A stretch of DNA of 64,000 bases from Thalassolituus maritimus (lineage in GTDB: Bacteria > Pseudomonadota > Gammaproteobacteria > Pseudomonadales > Oceanobacteraceae), in NCBI GenBank assembly GCA_913019975.1, contig CAJWBH010000001.1:62001-126000 (forward strand). The letters run 5' to 3'. The translations under genes and the position numbers were made by a program. The notes under the pieces are model-generated. The model made no database searches and was not told where the DNA came from. It saw only the letters and a list, made by a program, of their open reading frames with translations. Each line of letters begins with the position of its first letter. Within the stretch, counting starts at the first letter, position 1. This document shows, piece after piece, positions 16,265 to 25,550 of the stretch.

Positions 16265-18235
16265 TTAAGTCAGAGTTTTTAAAACATCCGCATACGGCAC
16301 TTGCTCAAGTTCTGCGTAATTCGCAAGTTTCTTCGCTTTCACTTTGGTTAGCCACGGGCTCGCCATACCACTTAAAAAACGGGTCTGGGTTTCAGGCTCG
16401 GGCAGCTGATTAAACATCGTTTGATACGCTTGATTAAACTCAGACAGCATCCCCTTAATAACAGAAGCATCTGGTGCAGAAGCCACACTGTTCTGAGGCC
16501 ATGACTGCCATTTACCTATACAGACGGAACAGTGTCCGCAGTCCTGCGTCATTGAGTGATCGTTAAAATACACAGCCAGTTGCCGGCTGAGACACTGCTG
16601 TGATTGAAACAGGCTCACCATATTGTGCAGGCGTTGAATATCACTGTTCTGATGAGCCATAAAGCTCTGGTGCAGTTCATCGGCAATGGCGTCGGTCTCG
16701 GATACTTGCCAAGGCTTTACCTCATACACCTCGGTCATCTGCTTTATTTCGAGCGTTAACCATTGCTGCTCAGCACAATATTCTAAGGCTTTCACTGCAC
16801 GCGAGCGCGCATCCGGTCCAAGGCTCTGAATTAGTGCATCCATATCCAGGCTGTACCAGGTGCGACCTTTTTTACTGTGATTTAACAGCGTCTGAATAAA
16901 CGTCTGTCGCTCGCCACTGAACTGAGCGAGCAGGGCGCTTTCGGATTCTGGCTTAAAACGGTATTCGGCATAGTAGCTGTAGAGCGGAGTGATTCGCCCG
17001 GCCATTTCTAAATGTACGAGTAAGGTTTTTAATGGCAGTGGGCGGATATCCGTCTGGTTCGACAGTGGCTGCATCATGGTTTCCCAACGGCCAGAGCCAT
17101 TACTGTTTACAGCGGTATCTGTGCTGATGGTGGTGAGTAAACGCTTAATCGCCCCGAGGGTTGGCGTATCGCCGTAGGTGAAATTTTCAAGTATGGTTAA
17201 ACCACTTAAATCGGCGAGCAATACACAGTCGGAGGGATTCCGGTCACGCCCGGCGCGGCCGATTTCCTGACTGTAGTTTTCTATCGATTTTGGTAAGTCA
17301 TAATGCAGTACCTGACGGATATTGCTTTTGTCGATGCCCATACCAAAGGCAATGGTCGCCACGATGCAGGGCGTCGCCCCTGACATAAAACGCTGCTGAA
17401 TCTCCTGACGTGTCTCGCTGGCAAGGCCTGCATGATAGGACTCCACCGGCACGGATACCATCTGCTTTAACTGGCTGGCGACTTCGTCGGCGGTGTTTTG
17501 CTGTGTAACGTAAATAATACTGCCGAAAGGTTCGCCTTTTTTGATCCGGTGATTTAACCATTGAGCACATTTGTTTATGCGTTCATGTACTGGCGTAGGC
17601 TGAACTAATAATCGAAGGTTTGGCCGATAGAAACCGGTACTGATGACATCCTGCTCTACGATATCAAAATGTCGGCGCATGTCTTCTACGACGGGCTGTG
17701 TCGCCGTTGCTGTTAAGAGCAAAGATTGCGGGATATTAAATTCGCGACGCCATTGAGGCAGTTTCAGGTAATCCGGGCGGAAGTTGTGCCCCCATTCAGA
17801 AATACAGTGCGCTTCATCGACGACCAGTAAAGAGATAGCAACGCCCCGGATAAATTCGCGAAAGCGCTCATTTTTTAAACGCTCCACTGAGATAAAAAGA
17901 ATCTTTATTTCACCGCTGCGAACGCCTTGTTGTACTGAAGTCAATTCTTCTCGGCTGAGAGTGGAGTCGAGGCTGGCAGCGGCAACGCCTTTGCTGCGCA
18001 GAAAAGCCACCTGATCCTGCATCAGTGCCAACAGCGGCGACACCACTAAGGTCAGGTTCGGAAGCAGCAGGGCGGGTAGCTGATAGCAGAGGGACTTACC
18101 TGAACCCGTTGGGAAAATTGCCGCAGCAGATCGCCCGGCCAGTATGGCCTCAACAACGGGTTGCTGGCCTTCGCGTAGCTGATCAAAGCCGAAGGTACGT
18201 TTAAGTGGCGCTTGCCAGTCAGGAATCGTATTCAT
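16265..18235 (-). CDS. recQ: RecQ-family ATP-dependent DNA helicase
   Basis: 656 residues from the ATG at 18235, preceded by AAGGA seven bases upstream; the open frame extends further but without a ribosome site. Helicase motif I is FPTGSGKS (about 41-48), motif II LVVDEAHCISEWGH, and the motif VI region is QEIGRAGRDRNPSDC. The RecQ-Ct zinc site is represented by a CGHCSVC cluster around residue 560. No obvious HRDC domain follows; the C-terminus is instead a divergent helical tail of about 80 residues. It unwinds DNA 3' to 5' in recombination repair. This could be the short RecQ-like paralogue rather than the principal RecQ, since the usual HRDC is missing. Confidence 0.88.
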   Translation of the reverse strand: MNTIPDWQAPLKRTFGFDQLREGQQPVVEAILAGRSAAAIFPTGSGKSLCYQLPALLLPNLTLVVSPLLALMQDQVAFLRSKGVAAASLDSTLSREELTSVQQGVRSGEIKILFISVERLKNERFREFIRGVAISLLVVDEAHCISEWGHNFRPDYLKLPQWRREFNIPQSLLLTATATQPVVEDMRRHFDIVEQDVISTGFYRPNLRLLVQPTPVHERINKCAQWLNHRIKKGEPFGSIIYVTQQNTADEVASQLKQMVSVPVESYHAGLASETRQEIQQRFMSGATPCIVATIAFGMGIDKSNIRQVLHYDLPKSIENYSQEIGRAGRDRNPSDCVLLADLSGLTILENFTYGDTPTLGAIKRLLTTISTDTAVNSNGSGRWETMMQPLSNQTDIRPLPLKTLLVHLEMAGRITPLYSYYAEYRFKPESESALLAQFSGERQTFIQTLLNHSKKGRTWYSLDMDALIQSLGPDARSRAVKALEYCAEQQWLTLEIKQMTEVYEVKPWQVSETDAIADELHQSFMAHQNSDIQRLHNMVSLFQSQQCLSRQLAVYFNDHSMTQDCGHCSVCIGKWQSWPQNSVASAPDASVIKGMLSEFNQAYQTMFNQLPEPETQTRFLSGMASPWLTKVKAKKLANYAELEQVPYADVLKTLT

Positions 18236-18447
18236 CTGTGCATCCTTGCAGAGTTTGTAGTGGATTAACAGTCCACGATAGCGAAGGCAGACGGATCGAG
18301 CCAATGGATTCTGGCGTAACCTGCACTGTCGTATTGGGATAGAGAGTTGGTACTCTTTTCTCTGAAATCACATATCAGTCAGGAACTCTTCTCAATGCAG
18401 GTTCGTCCGAGCTGGTAGGTTTCTCAAATATGATAAGGATAACAACA

Positions 18448-19716
18448 ATGCCGAATTCAGAAATAATACGTTGGCGTGCTCTTTTTCCACTTGCCCTTGT
18501 GGTTACCTTCAGTGCACTAATGTCTGGTTGCGGAGCAGATGATGCAACTACTGACAACGGGGAGGTTGCGGACAGTTCAGGTGATAAACCAGTCAATGAA
18601 GCTCCTAATGAAGATTCCGAGACGGATAACGGCAGTGAGCCAGAAGTTGATAACGGCAGTGATTCAGGAGTCGATAACCCGGTTTTCTCTATGGCATTAC
18701 CTCAGGTGAACAGCAACCTTACGACAGATTCTCCGGAAGGTATCTGGATGCTTGTGGCTGAAGAGTCTTCTGAAATTCCTAATTCAGAAGATTCGATGAA
18801 CCCTTTCTTATTTGAGAAAATGAATAGGGAGTTTGTTTCTGTTACTGAGAACGGTGATGGCATTTATGTTCTTACCCGCTGTGATGGCAGTTGGCGGGAT
18901 GAGTATGAACTTACCGAAACTGAGACAGGCTACGATGCAACCTATTCTGAAACTACCACTCCGGATGAAGGTGGCGTTGAGTACACGACTACGACGCAGT
19001 TCAGTGTTGTTTACGGGGCAGATAACCAGACGCTAACCGTCTCGGGAAGCAAAATAACGCAGCCAGCCGGAGAAAACCTCGCTCTCTCGGTCGAGGGGGT
19101 AAAGGTCAGCGACGCCCCTGACTTTTATGCTGCTGATGAGTTCGCAGCATCTGCTCAGCTGGATTACGTGAACCTGGGCAACGCTGATGCTGAGCCTGAG
19201 GGGGCGCCTCGAAGCCGCACTGATCTCCCAGTTCATTGTGTTGGTTCATCCGTAGGTCAGAAAACGACCGAATCGACCACAGATGAGTGGCAGCTTGACC
19301 AGCGCTACTTCACGGTCATTCTTAATACGCCGGAAGGCGACCCTTCTGATCAGATTCAGTATTACGAGCTGAATCAGAATACCGATGGAGAATTAACCCG
19401 CTCATTGGGGGCGGTGATCGTCGTCAGCAGTACGGACTTAGGGCGCGATGAGCAGGCTGAACCGGGCGTCGCCACCATGTACGTACATGCCTGTTCCGTT
19501 GGCACAGGAGACGAGACGGCCTGCGAAGCAGGAGCAGAATGGACCGAAACCAGCACGGCTTCGGCTGAGGGGATTACTTTCGACATCAACTTCGAGGTGA
19601 TTGATAACGAGTATGTCTTGAGCCCACTTGCCATGACGCCTTTAACTGCTTTCTTGTGGCCGCATGATGGAGACTTTATGCGAACTCGGTTAGACGTAAC
19701 GCTGTCTACAGATTGA
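18448..19716 (+). CDS. Unrecognised lipoprotein, paralogue of the next gene (copy A)
   Basis: 422 residues from the ATG at 18448, with AAGGA eight bases upstream; an ATG at 18430 is possible. A signal peptide ends in a lipobox ALMSGC, giving a lipidated Cys near residue 27. An Asp/Glu/Asn/Gly-rich linker follows, with a 24-bp periodic repeat (DNG and VDNGSD units, DNA copies at 18625 and 18649). The mature part shares blocks with the protein at 19864-20907: SPEGIWM, IPNSEDSMNP, LEGVKVSD, EWTETS and TAFLWPHDGDFM. No catalytic motif is evident. Its role is unknown, and a surface or periplasmic location is inferred from the lipobox. Confidence 0.8.
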   Translation: MPNSEIIRWRALFPLALVVTFSALMSGCGADDATTDNGEVADSSGDKPVNEAPNEDSETDNGSEPEVDNGSDSGVDNPVFSMALPQVNSNLTTDSPEGIWMLVAEESSEIPNSEDSMNPFLFEKMNREFVSVTENGDGIYVLTRCDGSWRDEYELTETETGYDATYSETTTPDEGGVEYTTTTQFSVVYGADNQTLTVSGSKITQPAGENLALSVEGVKVSDAPDFYAADEFAASAQLDYVNLGNADAEPEGAPRSRTDLPVHCVGSSVGQKTTESTTDEWQLDQRYFTVILNTPEGDPSDQIQYYELNQNTDGELTRSLGAVIVVSSTDLGRDEQAEPGVATMYVHACSVGTGDETACEAGAEWTETSTASAEGITFDINFEVIDNEYVLSPLAMTPLTAFLWPHDGDFMRTRLDVTLSTD

Positions 19717-19863
19717 TTCTTGGAGCCGCTTTGTCGATGATGGCGTATTTTGTCTTGCGGATGTGGGGCAGATGAGGCCACTTTGCACCTTTTGAGATAA
19801 TAGACAGGCGTTTATCAGGTATTCTGGTGTCCGACTCGAATAACAAATTAAATGGAGTTATCC

Positions 19864-20907
19864 ATGCTCAAGCTCATTAAACCTGCTCTGGCACCTGCGG
19901 CCGTTGCTGGTCTTTCTCTTTCGCTGGCGGGGTGTTTTCCTCAGGGGTTTACTGGTCTGCCGCTAGTTGATCGCAGCCTGAGCGCGGAATCACCAGAGGG
20001 CATCTGGATGATTGTGACGGAAGAAAACTCCAGTATCCCGAACGCTGAAGACAGCATGAATCCATACGCCTATGCGGGTATGACCCGTGAGTTTGTAAAA
20101 GTCACTGCGAACGAGCAGGGCATTTACGAGCTCACCCGATGTGACAGCGAGTGGCGCAAAGACTTTGAACTGACAGCGACCGAAACCGGTTACGAGGCGA
20201 CGCTGACTGAAACTGGTGATATGGATGAATCCGGTGTCACTGCAATGACGCTGACGGACCTGACTGTGACGTTTGCCACCAATAACCGGTCGCTGTCGGC
20301 AGAAGGTAGCCGCGTCACCACGCCTGTGGGTGAAAGTACGACGCTGACACTCGAGGGCGTCAAAGTCAGTGACAGCACCAGCTTTGAAGATGCTGAGCAA
20401 CTGACCTCAACGTATGGCCTGGACTACACTAATTTAGGCAATGCAGGCTCAGTAGATAGCTCGATTGCTAACTGTGTTGGCATAGAGTACGGCGAACAGG
20501 TGACTGAGCAAGGTGGTGATGATTTTATCTACACCGAAAACATTTATACCTACTATGACGAAAGCGATCGTCAGACACAGTACTATCGCTTCTATCAGGC
20601 GAACGCTGGCACGGTGACGGAGTCACTTGGTGCGATCATTAACACTGAAGACGTTTTCACTTTTTACGTTAACGCTTGCAATGATGGCGAATCGGCCTGC
20701 AGTGCGGCTGCTGAGTGGACAGAAACGTCCTCAAACTCTATCGCGGGTGTGAGCTTCGATATCAATTACGAGGTGATTGATAACACCTACGTCATCAACC
20801 CGCTTGCGCTGACGCCATGGACCGCTTTTTTGTGGCCACATGACGGTGACTTCATGCATGCACAGTTGGCGGTCACTATCGACAGCTACCAGCAGTACGA
20901 AGATTGA
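19864..20907 (+). CDS. Unrecognised lipoprotein, paralogue of the previous gene (copy B)
   Basis: 347 residues from the ATG at 19864 with GGAG upstream. The signal peptide ends at LSLAGC, a canonical lipobox. The body follows copy A block for block (SPEGIWMIVTEE, IPNAEDSMNP, LTRCDSEWR, LEGVKVSD, TAFLWPHDGDFM) but lacks the acidic repeat linker and several insertions. Cysteines in the shared body (for example LTRCD and NACNDG) are probably paired in the periplasm. It ends with a strong terminator at 20929. Tandem duplication followed by divergence is clear; the function is unknown. Confidence 0.8.
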   Translation: MLKLIKPALAPAAVAGLSLSLAGCFPQGFTGLPLVDRSLSAESPEGIWMIVTEENSSIPNAEDSMNPYAYAGMTREFVKVTANEQGIYELTRCDSEWRKDFELTATETGYEATLTETGDMDESGVTAMTLTDLTVTFATNNRSLSAEGSRVTTPVGESTTLTLEGVKVSDSTSFEDAEQLTSTYGLDYTNLGNAGSVDSSIANCVGIEYGEQVTEQGGDDFIYTENIYTYYDESDRQTQYYRFYQANAGTVTESLGAIINTEDVFTFYVNACNDGESACSAAAEWTETSSNSIAGVSFDINYEVIDNTYVINPLALTPWTAFLWPHDGDFMHAQLAVTIDSYQQYED

Positions 20908-20928
20908 TGATTACTTAATGATTATGAG

Positions 20929-20953
20929 AGCCCGGCAGCCGCCGGGCTTTTTT
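20929..20953 (+). terminator. Rho-independent terminator after the lipoprotein pair
   Basis: A perfect 8-bp stem, AGCCCGGC (20929-20936) and GCCGGGCT (20941-20948), with an AGCC loop and a six-base T run. It lies between the lipoprotein gene and the convergent yejK and could weakly serve both. Confidence 0.9.
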
Positions 20954-20957
20954 ATGT

Positions 20958-22073
20958 TTAGTCTTCGCTATCAGTGCTTTTGGCAGACAGTTGCTTGAGA
21001 AGGCTCTCTGGCACCTTGTGAATGAGAAGAGATTTGTTCGCAGGATTGAATTCAATATCTTTACCCAGCAGGGCAGCCGAAAAGCTTAGACTCAGATCTT
21101 TATTCTTTCCACTGAAGCGAATAAATCCTTTGAGTTTCTTACGGTCTGGAATCAGCTCTGCTTTCACGGCATCGGCAACCTCTGCCACGGGAGCGCCGGC
21201 TGCGACCAGTTCTTCGGGAGTGGCGCCTGCGGGAGTGGGTTGCTTACGACGCTCTTTCTTCTTCTCTATCACATAATGTGAAAATGCTTCTGCAGGTTTT
21301 GCATTGGTCTCGTTGGCGAGGTGGTTTTCCAGCTCTTCGAAGACGACGGGTTCGCCACGTAGATCCTGCTCTATACAGTAATCGACTACCTTAGACTTAT
21401 ATTCAAACGCCTGTTCCTCGGGAAGTGTACGGCTGTAGGAGTCGACGATCTCAAGGAATTCCTCTGTTTCTGCCGTCGTATTCAGGGTATCCGTGAATCC
21501 GATAGCGTCGAGGATAGCGTTCTGGAGAGGGCGGTCACCGCGGCCAAAAGAAAAGGTGATGTACTTTGCGTCTTCATCCTGTGCCCAGTCGGTGAGATTG
21601 ATGCATACACCAAAGCCGGTATTTGAGAAGTCCAGGTAGCGGGTTTCTGACAGGTTGAGGTTAGCATCGACCGTCACGCTGTCTTTGTAGCGCAGGTGGA
21701 AGATATAGAGCTTGTCGGCATCCGCCAGCTCTTCGTGAAATACTGCGATATAGCCGTCTACAAGAAGGTCGGTACTGTCGAGGCTAGCGCTGATGTGCGC
21801 AATGGCTTTGCGTGCCCAGCTCGAAAACGGCATGGCTTCTTTCTGCCAGTTGCGGATAAGCGCGCTGAACGCTGGCGATTCGGGATTGAACACACCGTAA
21901 CGCTTACCGCTACGCTGTAAAAGAATACCCTTCAGTTGAGAGGCACAACGCTGGTAGTAACCCGACAGAGTATCTTCACCTACTTCGCCCTCAAGGTCGC
22001 TGTAGGTCACAGTGGCTGCTGGTTCTTTTTCCAGCTTAGCTATTTTGTGAGTGATGAAGTGCTTGAGCGCCAT
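20958..22073 (-). CDS. yejK: Nucleoid-associated protein YejK (NdpA family)
   Basis: 371 residues from the ATG at 22073, preceded by AGGAG five bases upstream. It starts MALKHFITHKIAKLEKEP and continues through LLVDGYIAVFHEELADADKL and DLRGEPVVFEELENHLANE, all recognisable YejK/NdpA segments. The C-terminal part has IRFSGKNKDLSLSFSAALLG. The protein binds DNA as a minor nucleoid-associated factor. It is convergent with the lipoprotein pair. A proline/alanine-rich stretch (PTPAGATPEELVAAGAPVAE, about 285-304) looks like a lineage-specific linker. Length is slightly above the usual 335. Confidence 0.92.
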   Translation of the reverse strand: MALKHFITHKIAKLEKEPAATVTYSDLEGEVGEDTLSGYYQRCASQLKGILLQRSGKRYGVFNPESPAFSALIRNWQKEAMPFSSWARKAIAHISASLDSTDLLVDGYIAVFHEELADADKLYIFHLRYKDSVTVDANLNLSETRYLDFSNTGFGVCINLTDWAQDEDAKYITFSFGRGDRPLQNAILDAIGFTDTLNTTAETEEFLEIVDSYSRTLPEEQAFEYKSKVVDYCIEQDLRGEPVVFEELENHLANETNAKPAEAFSHYVIEKKKERRKQPTPAGATPEELVAAGAPVAEVADAVKAELIPDRKKLKGFIRFSGKNKDLSLSFSAALLGKDIEFNPANKSLLIHKVPESLLKQLSAKSTDSED

Positions 22074-22206
22074 ACTATCTCCTGACATCACGCCTCAGCG
22101 GCGTGTACGAAATGTGGCCGGATAATATCATGTCAGCGCCCGGACGGCCTGTTCCTTACCTGTCAGCGTTTTTGCTATTCTTAATAACCACATTGAGGAG
22201 AAAACC

Positions 22207-22785
22207 ATGCGTAATTCACTCAAGCAGTTATTTTTTATCGGTGCGCTGTCGTTAACCTTTGCAGGCATCAGTGTTCAGGCTGAAGAAAGTGAAGGTAGCT
22301 ATCCAGAATCCTGCCCGGAAATTTATCACCATACGATGAAACAGCTTCACAGTAGTAAGATGCTGAATCTGTGTGATGTGACGGACGGTAAGCCCGTATT
22401 ACTTGTGAATACGGCGAGTCACTGTGGCTTTACCGATCAGTTTGGCGATCTTGAAGCGATTCATGAGAAATATAAGGATCGCGGACTGGTCGTTCTGGGC
22501 GTGTCTTCTGATTCTTTTAATCAGGAAGCAAAGGACGAGGCAGAAGCCGCTGAAGTCTGTTTCAAAAACTTTGGCGTCACCTTTACCATGTTATCGACAG
22601 TACCTGTGAAGGGGGAGAATGCTCACCCACTTTTCAAAGAGGTCGCCAGTCAGGACCAGTACCCTCGCTGGAACTTTTACAAGTACATGATTAACCCGGA
22701 AGGTAAGGTGGTTCACTCGAATTCGAGTTTCCGCATTCCAGATGAAGAAGTCATCGAGAACCTGCTCAGCAGTGCTGGCCTGTAA
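22207..22785 (+). CDS. Periplasmic glutathione peroxidase-family protein
   Basis: 192 residues. An N-terminal signal peptide of about 25 residues (cleavage near VQAEE) suggests export, unlike cytoplasmic BtuE. The GPx core shows LLVNTASHCGFTDQFGDLE with peroxidatic Cys73 where some enzymes have selenocysteine, and WNFYKY in place of the usual WNFxKF near residue 157. A VCFKNFGVTFTML segment contains a possible resolving Cys. It would reduce lipid or organic hydroperoxides with thioredoxin-like or glutathione donors, although the donor in the periplasm is unclear. Downstream within 70 bp is a Pmp3-like gene, perhaps co-transcribed. The neighbourhood with cti fits membrane stress. Confidence 0.88.
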   Translation: MRNSLKQLFFIGALSLTFAGISVQAEESEGSYPESCPEIYHHTMKQLHSSKMLNLCDVTDGKPVLLVNTASHCGFTDQFGDLEAIHEKYKDRGLVVLGVSSDSFNQEAKDEAEAAEVCFKNFGVTFTMLSTVPVKGENAHPLFKEVASQDQYPRWNFYKYMINPEGKVVHSNSSFRIPDEEVIENLLSSAGL

Positions 22786-22852
22786 AACAGTTTGAACTTC
22801 AGACCGGATAAGCCATCTATATCTTTACGTTCATTATGATGGAGAGTAAGAC

Positions 22853-23011
22853 ATGGATCTTATCCGGATTTTACTATCAGTACTGGTACCCCCACTTGGT
22901 GTGTTTCTGCAAGTTGGTATTGGTGGGGCATTCTGGCTGAATATTCTGTTGACTCTGTTGGGTTATCTGCCAGGTATCATTCACGCGGTATGGGTTATCG
23001 CGCGTAGATAG
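22853..23011 (+). CDS. YqaE/Pmp3-family small membrane protein
   Basis: A 52-residue protein starting MDLIRILLSVLVPPLGVFLQ and ending in a VWVIARR tail. It has two hydrophobic helices (about residues 3-23 and 26-49) linked by a VGIGGAFWLN segment, the hallmark of the YqaE/Pmp3 (UPF0057) proteolipid family, whose members are linked to cation or membrane-potential stress. A GGAGAGTAAG ribosome-binding sequence lies just upstream. It is followed by a strong terminator at 23044. Probably transcribed from its own or the GPx promoter. The gene is very short and easily missed by length filters. Confidence 0.88.
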   Translation: MDLIRILLSVLVPPLGVFLQVGIGGAFWLNILLTLLGYLPGIIHAVWVIARR

Positions 23012-23043
23012 TCGCAGCCTAACGGTTGTGCAAGAACACAAAG

Positions 23044-23068
23044 AAGCCGCATCTGATGCGGCTTTTTT
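23044..23068 (+). terminator. Rho-independent terminator after the Pmp3-like gene
   Basis: A 9-bp stem AAGCCGCAT (23044-23052) and ATGCGGCTT (23056-23064) around a CTG loop, followed by T residues. It closes the GPx-Pmp3 unit and stands opposite the convergent cti gene. Confidence 0.9.
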
Positions 23069-23144
23069 GTGGGTGTTTGATTTGTTGGTGTTTTAATACC
23101 AATACTCCGGCATCCGTGCCTCAGAAGTATTGAAGCCTGACGTC

Positions 23145-25535
23145 TTACCGGTTTTCAAGACGAGCGTAATCAAGCACGCCGTAGTTCAGCGGACTGTCCT
23201 TACGGAACCAGCTATGCAGCTCGTCACTCTTCTGCCAGAAGTCTGGTGACGTGCGACGGACAGCGAACTGCCCTGCCAGCGACTTGTAGTCTTCCTCTGA
23301 TTCAAGCGCCTTAATGCCAGAGATAAAGTCACCTAACCTGTACTCAGGTACACGGTAAATGGCCGCTGGATAAGTGCCAAGAAGCCCAGGTACGATCGTC
23401 AGGTAATCCTCTTCCGGAAGACGATTGTTCTCCTCATACAGCAGGCCCGTCAGGTTGCTGTGGCCGCTTGCTCTCAACAGCGTGAATACCTGAGGGTCAC
23501 CCATCACCTGATCGATCATAAGGAATGAGATCTCAGGCATCAGTGTGGCTTGCTTACCCACAACATCATTGATCGGTAAGAGTGCTGAAAGCCGCTCAGG
23601 AGTGACGGCACCTGACAACTCGTAGCGCATAGAGGTGGCGCCTTTCAGGTGGGTCTTCAGCAGGCCATACAGTTCGATCTTCTGTTCCTGAGTCTGATAT
23701 TCAATCCCCGGATCGGTAATAACCGAGTCTTCATAATTGACCAGATACTCATCGACTTCATCGCTGGCGTCCCGGTACCAGTAATTGGCCAGCTCAATCC
23801 GTTTTTTCTGAGGCAGGAAGGTAAGGAAGTTGTGCTCGCCCTCCATTCTCAGAAAATCCATATACAGACGGGTCATCAGCTGATGGCCGACGTTACCGTA
23901 GACATCGAATTCAGCGACCAACAGATAGTGGATGCGCTCAAGCAGAGTGTAATCCACGACCCAGGCGGTTTTGGTCGGTTGCCCAATGAAGCCTTGTTCG
24001 ACAGAGGAACTGTCGAAATGGCGCATAATAGTGAGTGCCGCATTCGGATTGTGTCCGTCGCCATCCCAGATAAGATCAAGGTCAAGCTCCTTACCCTCAG
24101 GGAAGTGCTCGATCATTTTTTGGTTCTTGGCTTCGAGGTAGTCTTTGTGCAGATCAGAGTACTTCAACCAGTTGCTGAGAATACCCGCGTTACTCTCTGC
24201 CTCGCCCGGCAAACGAAGGTTATTGCTTTGTTCGCTGAGAAAATCTGCGAGCTCACCAGAGTCAATCGCATCAGGGTCTATAAATACGGCCCAGAAATGA
24301 TCGTCGATCACATTCAACGCAACTTGCCCGCGACAAACCGGCCCCTTGATAAAGCCACGGATAATGTATTCAGACTCTTCAAGCATAAAGCGATAACGGG
24401 ATTTCACCGGTAAATCGTGGAAGGCGATAAAGGGATTGGAGGCGATATGAACTTCGTATCCCGGCAAGCTGCTAATTTCATAGTCTGGCTCGTTGAACAG
24501 CGACTTCATCCATTCCATGCGCTCATCGTTGAGGCGGTAAGGCATGTGAGTTTTGGCTACGATGGTTTCTTTTATACGCTCTAATCGATAATAGATACGC
24601 TTCACGCCCGGGTCGTCATATGGGCGACGCGTTGCTACAACCTCGATGGGGAGACCCGGTGGGGTATACGAACGGACCAGCCGGAAGAAGTTTTCTGGCC
24701 GTTGTTTCGGGTCGATACCACGGAAAAGAGGCTCATCCGAAAAATACAGGCTGGCCAGGAAGAGGTGTTCGTACATATACCGACTGGCCAATTGCTGTTT
24801 CAGGCTGTCGTCGTTCAGGTACGTTTCCCAGTCTCTGATCGTCTGTTTAGTTTTATCGGAAAGGGGCTTCGGCTGAGACATCGGCGAGCCGGCTCTCAGC
24901 CACTGCACCAGAGTGTTATATTCGCTATCACTGATCTCAGGGAGCCCGTATGGCATTCCCCATTTTGGGTGCTCTTCTGCGTACTCATTGAAATCTTCAC
25001 GCGTCGGGCAAGACTGGGAGCGATTCAGAGCCAGATTGTAGTCATCACTCAGAAGTACATTTTCAGGTGCCGGCGCGTTTTTCTTCAGTGCCAGCATTTG
25101 ATAAATGAGCGAGTTAGCGAGGTTTACTTCCGGGCTTTGAGTTCGCTCATTAAGCACAGAGTGGAAACCCATTTGTCGCCACTCAGCAGTTGAGTCTGCG
25201 TCGATACCTAATCGGGTCGGTTCGGCCGCGGTCAGCCTTGTTCCGTGGTATACCTTCTGAGGGTTAGCTCCCCTCATAATGCCTTCAGCTGACGTCAGTT
25301 TTAACTGGCACGGTGCATCGTTACAGGCATGACAGACAACACAACGCTGATCCAGAACCGGCTTTACTTCCTCTCTGAACCAGGCGGCTTCCTCAGCCTT
25401 GAAGTCAGCTCTGCGCTCTACAATAAGCGATTTACCGAATAATTCCTGGGTGTCTAAAGACTGCAAGCCTGCAGTAGCACAGCCCGTCAGGACGATAATC
25501 CAGACGAGCCAGGTTCTTTTAAAAAATTTCATCAT
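23145..25535 (-). CDS. cti: Fatty acid cis/trans isomerase (cytochrome c-type)
   Basis: 796 residues. Cti isomerises cis- to trans-unsaturated fatty acids in existing membrane phospholipids, stiffening the membrane against solvents and heat, as studied in Pseudomonas. An N-terminal signal with a lipobox-like VLTGC (Cys19) indicates export, perhaps as a lipoprotein; many Cti have only a cleavable signal. The single haem c site is RCVVCHACNDAPCQ, with CXXCH at residues 65-69. Large downstream blocks such as VVATRRPYDDPGVKRIYYRL and FIDPDAIDSGELADFLSEQ match the family as I recall it. Single-gene unit, convergent with the Pmp3 gene and near a GST. Confidence 0.9.
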   Translation of the reverse strand: MMKFFKRTWLVWIIVLTGCATAGLQSLDTQELFGKSLIVERRADFKAEEAAWFREEVKPVLDQRCVVCHACNDAPCQLKLTSAEGIMRGANPQKVYHGTRLTAAEPTRLGIDADSTAEWRQMGFHSVLNERTQSPEVNLANSLIYQMLALKKNAPAPENVLLSDDYNLALNRSQSCPTREDFNEYAEEHPKWGMPYGLPEISDSEYNTLVQWLRAGSPMSQPKPLSDKTKQTIRDWETYLNDDSLKQQLASRYMYEHLFLASLYFSDEPLFRGIDPKQRPENFFRLVRSYTPPGLPIEVVATRRPYDDPGVKRIYYRLERIKETIVAKTHMPYRLNDERMEWMKSLFNEPDYEISSLPGYEVHIASNPFIAFHDLPVKSRYRFMLEESEYIIRGFIKGPVCRGQVALNVIDDHFWAVFIDPDAIDSGELADFLSEQSNNLRLPGEAESNAGILSNWLKYSDLHKDYLEAKNQKMIEHFPEGKELDLDLIWDGDGHNPNAALTIMRHFDSSSVEQGFIGQPTKTAWVVDYTLLERIHYLLVAEFDVYGNVGHQLMTRLYMDFLRMEGEHNFLTFLPQKKRIELANYWYRDASDEVDEYLVNYEDSVITDPGIEYQTQEQKIELYGLLKTHLKGATSMRYELSGAVTPERLSALLPINDVVGKQATLMPEISFLMIDQVMGDPQVFTLLRASGHSNLTGLLYEENNRLPEEDYLTIVPGLLGTYPAAIYRVPEYRLGDFISGIKALESEEDYKSLAGQFAVRRTSPDFWQKSDELHSWFRKDSPLNYGVLDYARLENR

Positions 25536-25550
25536 AATTCAGCACTACGA

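Noticed and set aside
23649-24413. Open frame of 254 codons on the plus strand inside cti
   Set aside because: Antisense to conserved cti sequence, with no ribosome site or recognisable motif.
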